NCBI RefSeq assembly: GCF_027580225.2
Contig: NC_073354.2
Location: 11,753,501-11,817,500, forward strand
DNA: 64,000 nucleotides
Direction: 5' to 3'
DNA from: Misgurnus anguillicaudatus
Lineage: Eukaryota > Chordata > Actinopteri > Cypriniformes > Cobitidae
Shown piece by piece: positions 27,101 through 33,486 of this stretch. The notes beneath the pieces were generated by a model. It was not told the DNA's origin. It did not search any database and saw nothing but the letters and a program-made list of their open reading frames with translations. The position numbers were made by a program, and so were the translations under genes. The stretch's first letter is position 1; each line of letters starts with the position of its first letter.

Positions 27101-30100
27101 GTGCTCACATTTGGTTGCTAGGGGCGTGGCTTGGGAGTGGCCAATGATGTGGCAAGTGATTACACTCCGAGTCACGAGTAAAACGATCCAACCCCCGTGA
27201 TTCTACGATGTTCTGATGCCGAGATATAACTATTTGAATTTTATGTTGCTAGGGTGCTTAAAAGTGGTTGCTAGGGGCGTGGCTTAATAGCTCTGGGACT
27301 ATCCTAATAAATTGATTGGATGTCTGAGTAAAATGAGCCCACCCCCTTGTCTCTACGACATTGTAAAGTGAAGATATCCCTTCTGGAACCTTTTTATTCC
27401 CTTATATGGGCATGTTTCCTGCCCCATTATAAGTCAATGGGAAATTTTTGGCGCCTCCTACACCCCAGGGGTACAACTTACACTTCAATATGATGTATGT
27501 TCTTACACCCTCATCAAATGTTGTAACCCACGTTTCTACAAAATCCTCGAGCGGAGCTATGACCCATCAAAGTTCCGCGCAATCCTAAGTCAATAGAATT
27601 TTTCGGGTGTTTTTTTGCCCCCCTTTGGGAAATCATGCACCCGATCTCTTATAAAAGTCATAGCACACCATTCCTCAATAAACCGGTCGATTTGAGCCCT
27701 CATTCGTGGGTCTACAACAAACGGTGCGGGACGAGTTACGCGCCGAAATTTTGTCCAGAATATAAGAAAAATAATAATATCCCTGAGGAATAGTAATAGT
27801 GATGCTTTGCATAAATGCAAGCACCACTAATAATAACCGAAAGCAATAATAATAGTGATGCTTTGCATAAATGCAAGCACCACTAATAATAATAAGCTTA
27901 GATCGAAGAACAGTATGTTGGCTTTGTCAAGCCAACATAACAATCTGTAAATTCCTCCAGAAAACAGCATAAGGGTGCACTTGAGAGTTTACGTTTTTTT
28001 CAGACAGAAATCTTTTGGATGATTTTCTTGTGAAATTGGGACAAACAATGGACAGTATTGCTTTGTGGCGGCGCAGCACGAGAATTTATGTAGTATTTTA
28101 ATAAAAACCAGGGGTCCTTCAATGCTTACATGAGGTCCGGGACCAACCCTCCTTAATTCGAACACTGCATACTATATTACATTTGTTGATGTTCAAATTT
28201 AATTGGTTGAACTGCTGCTACCATTACACTTAGCCTGTGTGGTATTTAGTGTGGCAAAACTATTGCTTAACTCATTCCCCGACAGCCTTTTAAAAAAAAA
28301 GTTGTCTGCCAACATTTTCTAATTTTCACAAAAGTTTCACAAAATGCCTTCCAGGAAAATTTTCTTCTATAAATATATAAACATACAAATATATCAAATG
28401 AAAGAACAGACCCTATGCTTACAAACAAAAAAAACTAAACAAATGAAAAATGTTTCATCATATCTTTATTTGTTCTCTTTTTATAATCTCTTAAATATGG
28501 GTAGGTTTCTTAAAAAATATCAAATTTTGAGCAAAAGCTGAAATTGCATTTTTGTAAAGTACTTTTGTTAGAGATCAGATTCAGGACGATTATCAAAACA
28601 AACAGAGTTTAAAATCAATTAAAACATTTTTTATAAATTGGGTAAGAGTGCCATCTAGTGGATAATAGCCGAAATACAGATTACTGTAAAAACTCAAAGC
28701 GTCATTGGCAGGGAAATGTTTCTTTTAAAGGAATATTCCATTTTCTTAAAAGAAAAATCCAGATAATTTACTCACCACCATGTCATCCAAAATGTTGATG
28801 TCTTTCTTTGTTCAGTCGAGAAGAAATTATGTTTTTTGACGAAAACATTGCAGGATTTTTCTCATTTTAATGGACTTTAATAGACACCAACAATTAACAC
28901 TTAACTCAACACGTAACAGTTTTTTTCAACAGAGTTTCAAAGGACTATAAACAATCCCAAACGAGGCATAAGGGTCTTATCTAGCAAAACGATTGTCATT
29001 TTTGACAATAAAAATAACAAATATCCACTTTTAAAGCACAACTTCTCGTTTAGATCCGGTCGTCATGCGTTAGCGTGACCCGACGCAAAGAGGTCACAGA
29101 GGACGAACGCGAAACTCCGCCCCAGTGTTTACAAGTGTGTTGAAAGAGGACTGTTCCGACGTTGTTGTATGTGGAATGATACTAATTAATGTCGTTGTGT
29201 CAGTTTATTGTTTACAATGGTCAGAAAATGTGCATTTTATATATGTAACACGTGACCTCCCTACGTCACTATGCATTTACGTTAGGTCGCGCTGGACCCG
29301 ACCTAAACGAAAAGCTGTGCTTCAAAAGTGTATATTTGTTATTTTCATGGTCAAAAATGGCAATCGTTTCGCTAGATAAGACCCTTGTGCCTCGTTTGGG
29401 ATCGTTTATAGTCCTTTGAAACTCTGTTGAAAAAAACTGTTAAGTGTTAAGTATTAATTGTTGGTGTCTATTAAAGTCCATTAAAATGAGAAAAATCCTG
29501 CAATGTTGTCCTCAAAAAACATAATTTCTTCTCGACTGAACAAAGAAAGACATCAACATTTTGGATGACATTGTGGTGAGTAAATTATCTGGATTTTTCT
29601 TTTAAGAAAATTGAATATTCCTATAAGTGACGAGATAACTTGTCAATGGCAGGGAAAGAGTTAAAGTAAGAGCTAGGATTTTTAATTCCTTGTCTTACGT
29701 TTTTAACCAGTACTCCTAGGATATGAATGATGAGTGACACCTCAAGCTACAAAGTTCAGGTGCTAGTATCAGGCTTTTAGGTTTGGGTTCAGTAATTCAT
29801 TGGCAATGAAAAGGTTATTAGTCAATAATGCATTCTTTTCCCAAATGTCACTTTAGTCATTTCATAGGTCTTTTGCTGCGTCTTTGGACAAGACATAGTA
29901 GTAAAGAGTTGCAAAATTACTAAAGATGCAAGTTAGAAACAATGAAATAGCAGATTTAAATGTAAAAAATGAAATTAATCAAACAATAGGTGGAGCTGTG
30001 GTGCATGTGGCTGACACATTCGGGTTGTATTCAGATTGGAAATTCACTGGATTTCACTGCAGGTTGTATCGTGTATACAACTGTAAATGTGACAAATAAA

Positions 30101-32111
30101 CACTTGAACTTGAATGTTGAGACAGATGTTAAGCAGAATTGAAACTAATGTATTTATGAACATAAGCCGAAATGTCATTTTTGGTGGTGTTTAGCGGCTG
30201 TTGCATCTGAGCTCTGGGAATCAAACCCATATACTTGGTATTACTAGCACAATGCTCTACCAGTTAAGCTTTTATACATGATCATCATTTTCTCTTTGCT
30301 TTTCCCATTTGTCCTCAGATGAAATTGGTTGTGGCATTGGTTGTGACAATCATTCTTCTTATCATAATTGGTAAGTACACACACACACACACATATATGT
30401 AGTGTATATTAATAAGGACATCTCATGGATGTTTTATATTTATTTTTTTATATTTTTTATTTAGCCTTATCCTCATACAAACCTGTTGACAGTATATTTA
30501 AAGCAAATTGTTAAGGGTGCATGACGAGACAAGACACGAGATTGTGTTCACGAGAATGATAATTTTTTTACTTTTTAAGACATACTCAATAATAAAATAT
30601 ATAAATAGTGAACTAAAATCACATCGTTTCGAAATGTTTTAAGTAATCTAGCATTGTCCCTAACAATTATTTTGGTAATTGATAATAAAGTGACTTAATA
30701 TTTTTTGGCAATAAAAATAAACTTAAAGGAACAGTATGTAAGAAATGTATATCAATTAATCATAAAATGGCCCTGATATGTCACTAGACATTAAGAAATC
30801 ATTTTCATTTCAAATACTTATATCACTGACAAAAGTGGTCTAGTCAGGATATTGTCATTTAAAAAGTGGAGTTGCAGCCCTCAACTGATGTTTATGTTGT
30901 CATGTTGTGTATTGGCCACCAGTTTTGTGATTGCAGTACCAGTTTTAGCCACAAGTTTTGTGATTGCAATACCAGTTTTGGCCACAGTCTTACATACTGT
31001 TCCTTTAAGTGAGCAATAATCTTTAAAATAACATAATAATGATGATGCAATAATAATTGGTTTTAAATAAACTATCAAAGACAAGTAAACACATGTTTTT
31101 TATTAAACAAAAACATTCAAGAGAGGGAAGAGAGGTTGTACGATTACCAGTAATTTACTGTTCAGTGCTATGTGTGAATGAAGTATATATATTACCGGCA
31201 TTTAGAACTGACGACGTCAGAACGAGCTGACAGCTTCGGGCCAATCATAACGTTTTGATACAGATGATGCATTTACCCCTGCAATGTTTACGGACGTTTC
31301 CACATGCACGCTGCTTAAAGTCGAGCACACATGAAGTTAACGTCAAAATATCTTTACCAAAGTTGTTTAAAACAGCTTACCATATATTTGCTGAATTGCC
31401 CACGTCATCAGCACACCCTCTGTCAAGCCTAATGTGCAAACAGTACTGCTGTTAAAGGTACAGGTTGCGACTCTTACCCAGTTAAGTTCCATTTAAAGTC
31501 ACCGAATATAATGCTGTTTGGTCATTGCGACTGTCAGCGTTTGCCACAGAAGTGAAAACAACTAAATACAGGCTGTGGATGTGAAGTCATAACCCACCAT
31601 TGTTTACAAATACAACACTGAGCTCGCCGCACTGCAGTTTAGAGGTAACTTCTGCTTTCTCACTGAGTTTACTTATTTATAATAATTTGCTGAAATTACT
31701 GTGTGAAAGAGGCTATTAAATCATGTAAACTCAGACTTTGTGAACTCAACAGACAAACACATTATATGAGTTCCCAAACGAACACTGGAAACCCAAAAAA
31801 GCACACGCAGTCAAAGAAAAAATATGATGCATGCACTGTAAAAGGTTTTGCCATAAATTCAACTTTATGGTGATATCATGAGATAGCACTTCACCTCTAC
31901 GAGAACACGAGATCACGTCACACCCCTGCAAATTGTGCTAATGTATCATTAGTTTAAATAACAAGGACACCCAATTGTTTTGTGAAATAGTTTCACTGTA
32001 CAAGTAAAGCCAAAACTGTAAAATTATTGCAAATTTAATTGCATTGCTGTTTAAGCTTATTGTCTTGTTTTTTATCCCTCTACAGTTCCTGTGATCCTGC
32101 GGTATCGCTAG
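187..32111 (+). CDS. vamp4: vamp4, vesicle-associated membrane protein 4 (5'-partial, 6 coding exons)
   Basis: R-SNARE of the trans-Golgi network and endosomes that drives fusion of recycling vesicles. Coding exons, all with AG/GT borders and matching phases, are 187-233, 368-418, 3350-3450, 9180-9259, 30319-30370 and 32086-32111 (stop TAG 32109-32111). They give 118 residues; human VAMP4 is 141, so about 22 N-terminal residues lie in exon(s) left of the window. The first visible exon encodes the dileucine plus acidic cluster ([15 protein letters not shown]), which in the family directs TGN retrieval. Exons 3-4 encode the SNARE coiled coil with the zero-layer arginine in [11 protein letters not shown] and the juxtamembrane RRMWWRDMK. 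Exons 5-6 encode the hydrophobic C-terminal anchor, ending VPVILRYR. Unlike mammals, the juxtamembrane Cys (RGCK) is replaced and the final Thr is absent. The 21-kb intron before the membrane-anchor exon holds a large satellite block. Orthology is clear from sequence and from the neighbouring myoc and prrc2c. Confidence 0.95.
619..1910 (+). mobile_element. Tc1/mariner-like transposon, 3'-truncated
   Basis: The left end lies directly after a TA dinucleotide and reads CAGCGAGGAAAATAAGTATT. The inner motif AATAAGTATTTGAACACC recurs near 799-816, the IR/DR layout common in fish Tc1 elements. No inverted copy of this end is found downstream, and similarity stops near 1910 (GTGGGCCAAAATTTAG), so the right end is missing. 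It lies in a vamp4 intron in the same orientation as the gene. Confidence 0.85.
984..1855 (+). pseudogene. Tc1-like transposase, broken
   Basis: Cut-and-paste DNA transposase remnant. Frame 984-1235 encodes the N-terminal helix-turn-helix DNA-binding part (start [15 protein letters not shown]). It ends in a premature stop at 1233-1235, and the middle part shifts frame. Frame 1427-1855 encodes the catalytic part: first Asp in MWSDET, second Asp in FQHDNDQKH and Glu in NPIENLW, with exactly 34 residues between the second Asp and the Glu (DD34E signature). The stop and shift mean no functional protein can be made. Confidence 0.88.
1911..3349. other. vamp4 intronic sequence, nothing recognised
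   Basis: AT-rich intron. Short open frames at 2481-3310 on both strands show no domain, no splice-consistent structure and no similarity I recognise. Confidence 0.5.
4001..5112 (+). mobile_element. Tc1-like transposon with both inverted ends
   Basis: The left end (CTCACCTAAAGGATTATTAG, from 4003) and the right end (CTAATAATCCTTTAGGTGAG, 5091-5110) are inverted copies. TA dinucleotides flank both sides (3999-4000 and 5113-5114), as expected for a Tc1/mariner target duplication. The length of 1.1 kb is normal for this class. It is a different family from the element at 619-1910. Confidence 0.9.
4100..4930 (+). pseudogene. Tc1-like transposase, multiply frameshifted
   Basis: Fragments of transposase lie in several frames. 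The DNA-binding part (4139-4363, [19 protein letters not shown]) ends in a stop. A fragment with AWSDESRF (about 4577-4600) carries the first catalytic Asp. A C-terminal fragment with [11 protein letters not shown] is at about 4857-4890. The shifts and stops make it non-functional. Confidence 0.82.
5113..6372. repeat. Degenerate repeat-derived intron sequence, MITE-like remnant
   Basis: Between about 5905 and 6365 the sequence has a MITE-like look: an end with TGCATACTTTGACAGTAGG, a diverged inverted match (TTCGGACATACTACTCGCC) near 6330-6350, and an apparent smaller insertion in between. The 5113-5900 part shows nothing I can name. Boundaries are uncertain. Confidence 0.4.
6373..8380 (-). 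repeat. Dispersed repeat split by a nested element
   Basis: The left part (6373-6803) contains TTTATATAGCGCTTTTCAC at its end and the motif AAAAACCCCTAGGAGAAAAA. The inverted counterpart of the same family is at 37780-37940 plus 39230-39520. It appears to continue right of a nested TIR element into 7923-8380. The AT-rich tail with TATAAATAAA on the other strand resembles retroposon 3' tails in fish (L2-like or SINE), but I cannot name the family. Confidence 0.55.
6805..7922. mobile_element. Nested non-autonomous TIR element
   Basis: The ends are imperfect inverted repeats: GTTTACATGCACACCAATAA near 6811 and, inverted, TAGTGTGCATGTTAACGTGG at 7903-7922. A TCATTG hexamer flanks both sides (6799-6804 and 7923-7928), which suggests a target duplication. 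There is no coding frame. It sits inside the dispersed repeat at 6373-8380. Confidence 0.65.
8883..9085. mobile_element. Short MITE with about 29-bp inverted ends
   Basis: The left end GTGTTTCCCAACCCAGCTCC and the inverted right end near 9057-9085 (GACTGGGCCGGGAAACAC) match over about 29 bp with mismatches. It ends 95 bp upstream of vamp4 exon 9180-9259. No clear target duplication is visible. Confidence 0.65.
9302..9748. mobile_element. hAT-type MITE with perfect 8-bp target duplication
   Basis: The ends TAGGGATGCACCGATA and ATCGGTGCATCACTA are inverted copies, and the element is flanked by CTTTTTAG at 9294-9301 and 9749-9756. An 8-bp duplication is the hAT hallmark. It is 447 bp with no coding capacity, 42 bp inside the intron after exon 9180-9259. 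Confidence 0.88.
9870..10070 (+). repeat. Dispersed repeat, copy 1 (copy 2 near 47520-47705)
   Basis: Shares long blocks with 47520-47705, including ATCCATGATCGCC, ACATTTGTTATTTTCGA and TTGTTCCAGAGTTCAGTTTA. It is a diverged, same-strand interspersed repeat with no open frame. Confidence 0.7.
10186..10640 (+). mobile_element. TTAACTC-family MITE, 3'-truncated
   Basis: Starts TTAACTCTTTCCCCGCCATT. The body is collinear with the complete copy at 54551-55034 (shared ATTATCCACCAGG, AAGAACATTTTCTGGAA, ATTAAACTTTTGTGAAAAT). The terminal GGGGAAAGAGTTAA of the complete copy is missing here. Confidence 0.75.
10654..10890. mobile_element. Palindromic MITE with about 50-bp inverted ends
   Basis: The left arm begins TAGACCAGTTCAGGGGATGT. 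The right arm, read inverted, begins TAGACCAGTTCAAATGATGT and continues to match through the CACTTCCTGTT motif. It is 237 bp and non-coding. Confidence 0.82.
10937..10984 (-). other. Putative 3' terminus of outer Helentron-like element
   Basis: Reading the - strand: the subterminal repeat GGCTTTGTCAAGCCAACATA, then the perfect palindrome AAAGTTTGTCAACAAACTTT (9-bp stem), then TCTATCTAG and host T. Hairpin, short spacer and CTAG/T is the usual 3' end of Helitron-class elements. Confidence 0.6.
11056..12515 (+). repeat. Minisatellite 1, GCTAGCATGA type, 32-bp higher-order period
   Basis: About 1.46 kb built from 10-11-bp words (ATGAATTAGC, ATGAAGCTAGC, ATGATGCTAAC). The three words together form a 32-bp repeat that dominates from about 11400 to 12400. 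It ends in a junction (GACCCAACCCC near 12520-12535) with a 139-bp-type monomer. No coding significance. Confidence 0.93.
12520..13313 (+). repeat. Unit 1 tail: ~145-bp monomers plus conserved spacer block
   Basis: Two to three ~145-bp monomers with GTTGCTAGGGGCGTGGCTTA and AGCCCACCCCCATGTCTCT are followed by the conserved ~500-bp block (TTACACCCCAGGGGT, AATAATAATAACTAG end). The ~145-bp monomers align in order with the 139-bp monomer (GTTGCTAGGG, then CCAACCCCCGTGTCTCTACG, then AGATATAA), so they are diverged relatives. Confidence 0.8.
13373..15115 (+). repeat. 139-bp satellite array I (about 12.5 monomers)
   Basis: Monomers repeat at exactly 139 bp; for example, the same start context occurs at 13512, 13651, 13790 and 13929. 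Landmarks are GTCAAACGGTCCAACCCCCG, GATGCGGAGATATAAGGC, TTACTCTGTTGCTAGGGTAC and ATTGGCATCCCATAATGATT. Identity between neighbours is very high. Confidence 0.95.
15116..15995 (+). repeat. Unit 2 tail (145-bp monomers, spacer block) and unit 3 head
   Basis: Same order as at 12520-13313: ~145-bp monomers, conserved block, then CTAG at 15844 with its hairpin, then a partial 139-bp monomer that breaks off at GGCTTTGTTTA (about 15986-15996), where minisatellite 2 begins. Confidence 0.8.
15996..17368 (+). repeat. Minisatellite 2, GCTAGCATGA type, mostly 20-bp period
   Basis: Built from the same words as minisatellite 1, but the common unit is ATGATTAGC plus ATGAAGCTAGC (20 bp) rather than 32 bp. 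The right junction (GACCCAACCCCCATGTCTC after AAGATTTATTATGAAATTAG and a short degenerate stretch) is the same as for minisatellite 1, so the two share an origin. Confidence 0.92.
17375..18469 (+). repeat. Unit 3 tail: long variant monomers plus spacer block
   Basis: About three monomers carry an extra GGGCGTGGCTTGGGAGTGGC segment. Two ~145-bp monomers follow (with GTCTATGGGAGATGTTGCTA), then the conserved ~500-bp block ending at the CTAG of 18470. Confidence 0.82.
18537..19315 (+). repeat. 139-bp satellite array II (about 5.6 monomers)
   Basis: Same 139-bp monomer as array I (matching positions at 18677, 18816 and 18955). The first copies have the CATCCACTAGTGATTAC variant and the last ones CATCCCATAATGATTAC, so subtypes are clustered. 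Confidence 0.94.
19316..20087 (+). repeat. Unit 4 tail: 145-bp monomers, spacer block, terminal palindrome
   Basis: ~145-bp monomers and conserved block as in other units. It is followed by the 5'-end palindrome region (GATGCTTTGCATAAATGCAA, about 20058-20077) immediately before CTAG at 20088. Confidence 0.8.
20155..21770 (+). repeat. 139-bp satellite array III (about 11.6 monomers)
   Basis: Period 139 bp throughout. From about 21060 to 21660 consecutive copies are nearly identical, sharing AAAAAAATGGCATCCC and ACTCTGAGTCACGAG, which points to recent local amplification. Confidence 0.95.
21771..22548 (+). repeat. Unit 5 tail: 145-bp monomers, spacer block, terminal palindrome
   Basis: Same sequence order as 19316-20087. 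It ends with the palindrome GCTTTGCATAAATGCAAGC and CACCACTAA directly before CTAG at 22549, which is the head-to-tail junction. Confidence 0.8.
22615..22980 (+). repeat. 139-bp satellite array IV (about 2.6 monomers)
   Basis: Short array of the 139-bp monomer. Two copies share a 4-bp loss (ACACTCTGTCACGAG in place of ACTCTGAGTCACGAG), showing that a variant was duplicated together with its monomer. Confidence 0.93.
22981..23814 (+). repeat. Unit 6 tail with duplicated terminal palindrome
   Basis: 145-bp monomers and conserved block. Two tandem copies of a ~58-bp piece follow (ATCCCTGAGGAATAGTAATA plus the TGCATAAATGCAAGCACCAC palindrome) at about 23698-23753 and 23757-23812, before CTAG at 23815. 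Confidence 0.82.
23880..25215 (+). repeat. 139-bp satellite array V (about 9.6 monomers)
   Basis: Period 139 bp. Monomers beginning at 24577, 24716, 24855 and the one after are essentially identical, sharing the private variants GAGTCAGGAGTC and GGGAACAAATTGG. Confidence 0.95.
25216..26073 (+). repeat. Unit 7 tail with internally duplicated spacer block
   Basis: The conserved block is longer than elsewhere because the TTACACCCCAGGGGTACAAC segment occurs twice, about 190 bp apart (near 25435 and 25630). Two terminal palindromes (about 25985 and 26044) precede CTAG at 26074. Confidence 0.8.
26145..27240 (+). repeat. 139-bp satellite array VI plus long GGCGTGGCTTGG variants
   Basis: About 4.6 regular monomers (to about 26780) are followed by three longer monomers that carry the GGGCGTGGCTTGG and AGTGACCAATGATGTGGCC segment also found in unit 3. 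Confidence 0.9.
27241..27895 (+). repeat. Unit 8 tail with two terminal palindromes
   Basis: Last conserved block, then palindromes near 27799-27828 and 27860-27888. Instead of CTAG, the sequence runs into TAATAATAATAAGCTTAGAT and the outer inverted repeat at 27920-27939. Confidence 0.8.
27920..27940 (-). other. Putative 5' terminus of outer Helentron-like element
   Basis: On the - strand it starts TATGTTGGCTTGACAAAGCC, identical over 20 bp to the subterminal repeat at 10965-10984 but in inverse orientation. Here it also forms its own palindrome with the following AACATA. The preceding host base is T and the base after the other end's CTAG is T, consistent with T|T insertion. Confidence 0.5.
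28267..29664 (+). mobile_element. TTAACTC-family MITE interrupted by a nested long-hairpin element
   Basis: Ends TTAACTCATTCCCCGACAGC (28267) and GGCAGGGAAAGAGTTAA (right end 29664). The body contains diverged pieces of the 54551-55034 family (ATTTTGAGCAAAAG, ATCTAGTGGATAATAGC). A separate hairpin element occupies 28728-29623. Confidence 0.75.
28728..29623. mobile_element. Nested ~0.9-kb element with ~330-bp inverted arms
   Basis: The left arm (GGAATATTCCATTTTCTTAA onward) and the right arm (29245-29622) are inverted copies over several hundred bases. Shared landmarks are the motif TTTGTTCAGTCGAGAAGAAA, CCTCGTTTGGGATCG and GGACTTTAATAGACACCAAC. The central loop is about 140 bp. The open frame 29125-29379 is not conserved as a protein. 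Confidence 0.85.
30200..30280 (-). repeat. tRNA-derived sequence (SINE-like or tRNA pseudogene)
   Basis: On the - strand, an A-box-like AGCTTAACTGGTAGAGCA (30253-30270) is followed 25 bp later by a B-box-like GGGTTTGATTCCC (30216-30228), the spacing of a tRNA gene. The flanking arms do not pair well enough to call a functional tRNA. Confidence 0.55.
30721..31010. mobile_element. MITE with perfect 22-bp inverted ends
   Basis: ACTTAAAGGAACAGTATGTA at the left and its exact inverse at 30989-31010. Non-coding; the interior includes a short duplicated motif (AGTTTTGTGATTGCA). It lies between the last two vamp4 coding exons. Confidence 0.87.
31011..32085. other. Last vamp4 intron, nothing further recognised
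   Basis: AT-rich intron sequence without a convincing repeat boundary or coding frame. Confidence 0.5.
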
Positions 32112-33120
32112 TGTCTGGTAGGGAGGTTAGAGACATGATGTTCTCTTCCTCCCTCCTTTTCTGCATCTTTCTGTCATTCCTCCGAGCCAGAGGGGGGCGC
32201 TGCACAGAGTTGGCCTGCCCACTGTGTTTGCCTGTTTTGGCAGGGTCTGGAAACAACAAGCTGGGCCAGAGTTTAATTTGTGTGTGTGTGTGTGTATGAC
32301 AAGACAAGATTTTAAGCTCTCGCAACAACAATGGCACAACACTGGTCTATCTCTTGTATGCGCACATACACAAAACTACTGTTATCAAAATTACAATAAC
32401 AATGTTATTTTGTTGTATATGCATTTAGTACGATGAAAACGAACTTTTAGCGCTGCATTCTTTTGGTACTTCATTGTGTTCTTTATACTTACTTTATAGT
32501 CTGCTTTTATTATGATACATACATGCACATTTCGAATTAAAAAGTACAGTTGCCACATAAATTGATCATTGGAATAGATCAAGTCTTCTCAGGAGGTGAA
32601 GCCAAACAGGAAATGACACATGATGATGTCACTCTGCACTGCAGCTGTGCTTTCATCTTATGTCTATATAACTTCTGGATATGTTTAAACTAGATGAAAC
32701 ATTGAAGATGAAAGGTTTGATTAATGTTTGCTGCTATTGTCATTTCTCATAACTTTAGGTTTGTCATATAGTTTATTGTGCTTGAGTTGTTATTATTAGT
32801 TATAAGGGAATTGCTTTCCTGACAGGTTATTATGCTTGTAAAATGGTTTATGTAAATATTCATGATCTTTACTGTTGTTATTTTAACAGCTTGGTTATTA
32901 GCCAACAATGTAGGCCTAATAGATGTGTGTGATAATGATTGGATTGATTGTGGAGACACTGAAGACGCACCTGTGAACTAATTTCAGTCCATATAATTTT
33001 ACTGACTATTGTATATTATTTTTTAATTTATTTGTAAATATCCATTCCCAAGTTGACATTGGCTTTACGTTGGAGGACCGAATTACTTATACATTTGAAA
33101 TAAAGTGATTTTAAAGAGCA
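32112..33120 (+). other. vamp4: vamp4 3' UTR (approximate)
   Basis: About 1 kb of non-coding sequence follows the vamp4 stop codon and runs to the first good polyadenylation signal. It includes a short (GT)n tract near 32279-32297. The extent is inferred from the signal, not from transcript data. Confidence 0.55.
33099..33104 (+). terminator. vamp4 polyadenylation signal AATAAA
   Basis: Canonical AATAAA in the context TTTGAAATAAAGTG, about 1 kb after the vamp4 stop codon. It is the first clear hexamer in an otherwise plausible 3' UTR. Confidence 0.6.
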
Positions 33121-33284
33121 TTTGATCCGATTCTTTATGAAGAAAGATGAGAAAAAAGAAATGAGTGTAACTGTGACATATGCCCTCTGAGGGCCACCAC
33201 TGACCTATTTGTATTATATTTTAGCATTCGTGACCCTGCCTGTGAAAACCCAGCTAGTGTCATTTTATTGTGATTGTCTATGTA

Positions 33285-33440
33285 AAGAACATTCGGTGAA
33301 AATATAACCTTAATATCTTTAATATTAACTGCGTAAGGTCATGTCAAAATTTGAAATCAATGATTAAAATAAAACTTTGATGCTCCTAATCTCAAAATTA
33401 GATTTTAGCCTGGATTACACATACAGGGTCACATATAAGT
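33285..33440 (+). repeat. Dispersed repeat, copy 1 (copy 2 near 48545-48675)
   Basis: Shares AAGGTCAT, TGCTCCTAATCTCA, AATTAGATT and TTTAGCCTGGATT in order with 48545-48675. Same-strand, non-coding. Confidence 0.65.
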
Positions 33441-33486
33441 TGATTTTATCCAAAGTGACTTATAGTGCATTTAATATATATAAATA

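Larger units (their letters stand above)
10937..27940 (-). mobile_element. 17-kb Helentron-like satellite-bearing block (8 head-to-tail units)
   Basis: Seen: a 20-bp perfect inverted repeat TATGTTGGCTTGACAAAGCC lies at 10965-10984 and, inverted, at 27920-27939. Outside the left copy is a perfect 9-bp-stem hairpin (10946-10965), then CTATCTAG on the - strand, ending at 10937 and followed by T. Inside, CTAG plus a second hairpin type recurs at 13314, 15844, 18470, 20088, 22549, 23815 and 26074, cutting the block into eight units of 1.3-2.6 kb. Each unit carries 139-bp and related ~145-bp monomers, a conserved ~500-bp block and, in units 1 and 3, a minisatellite. Known: Helentron/Helitron2 elements have one terminal and one subterminal inverted repeat, a 3' hairpin and often internal tandem repeats. 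Inferred: this is a non-autonomous, - strand oriented element or multimer of that kind. No Rep/helicase gene is present. Confidence 0.6.

Noticed and set aside
29125..29379. 84-codon open frame in the centre of the long hairpin element
   Set aside because: No recognisable domain, and it lies in a non-autonomous element. An open frame of this length can occur by chance.
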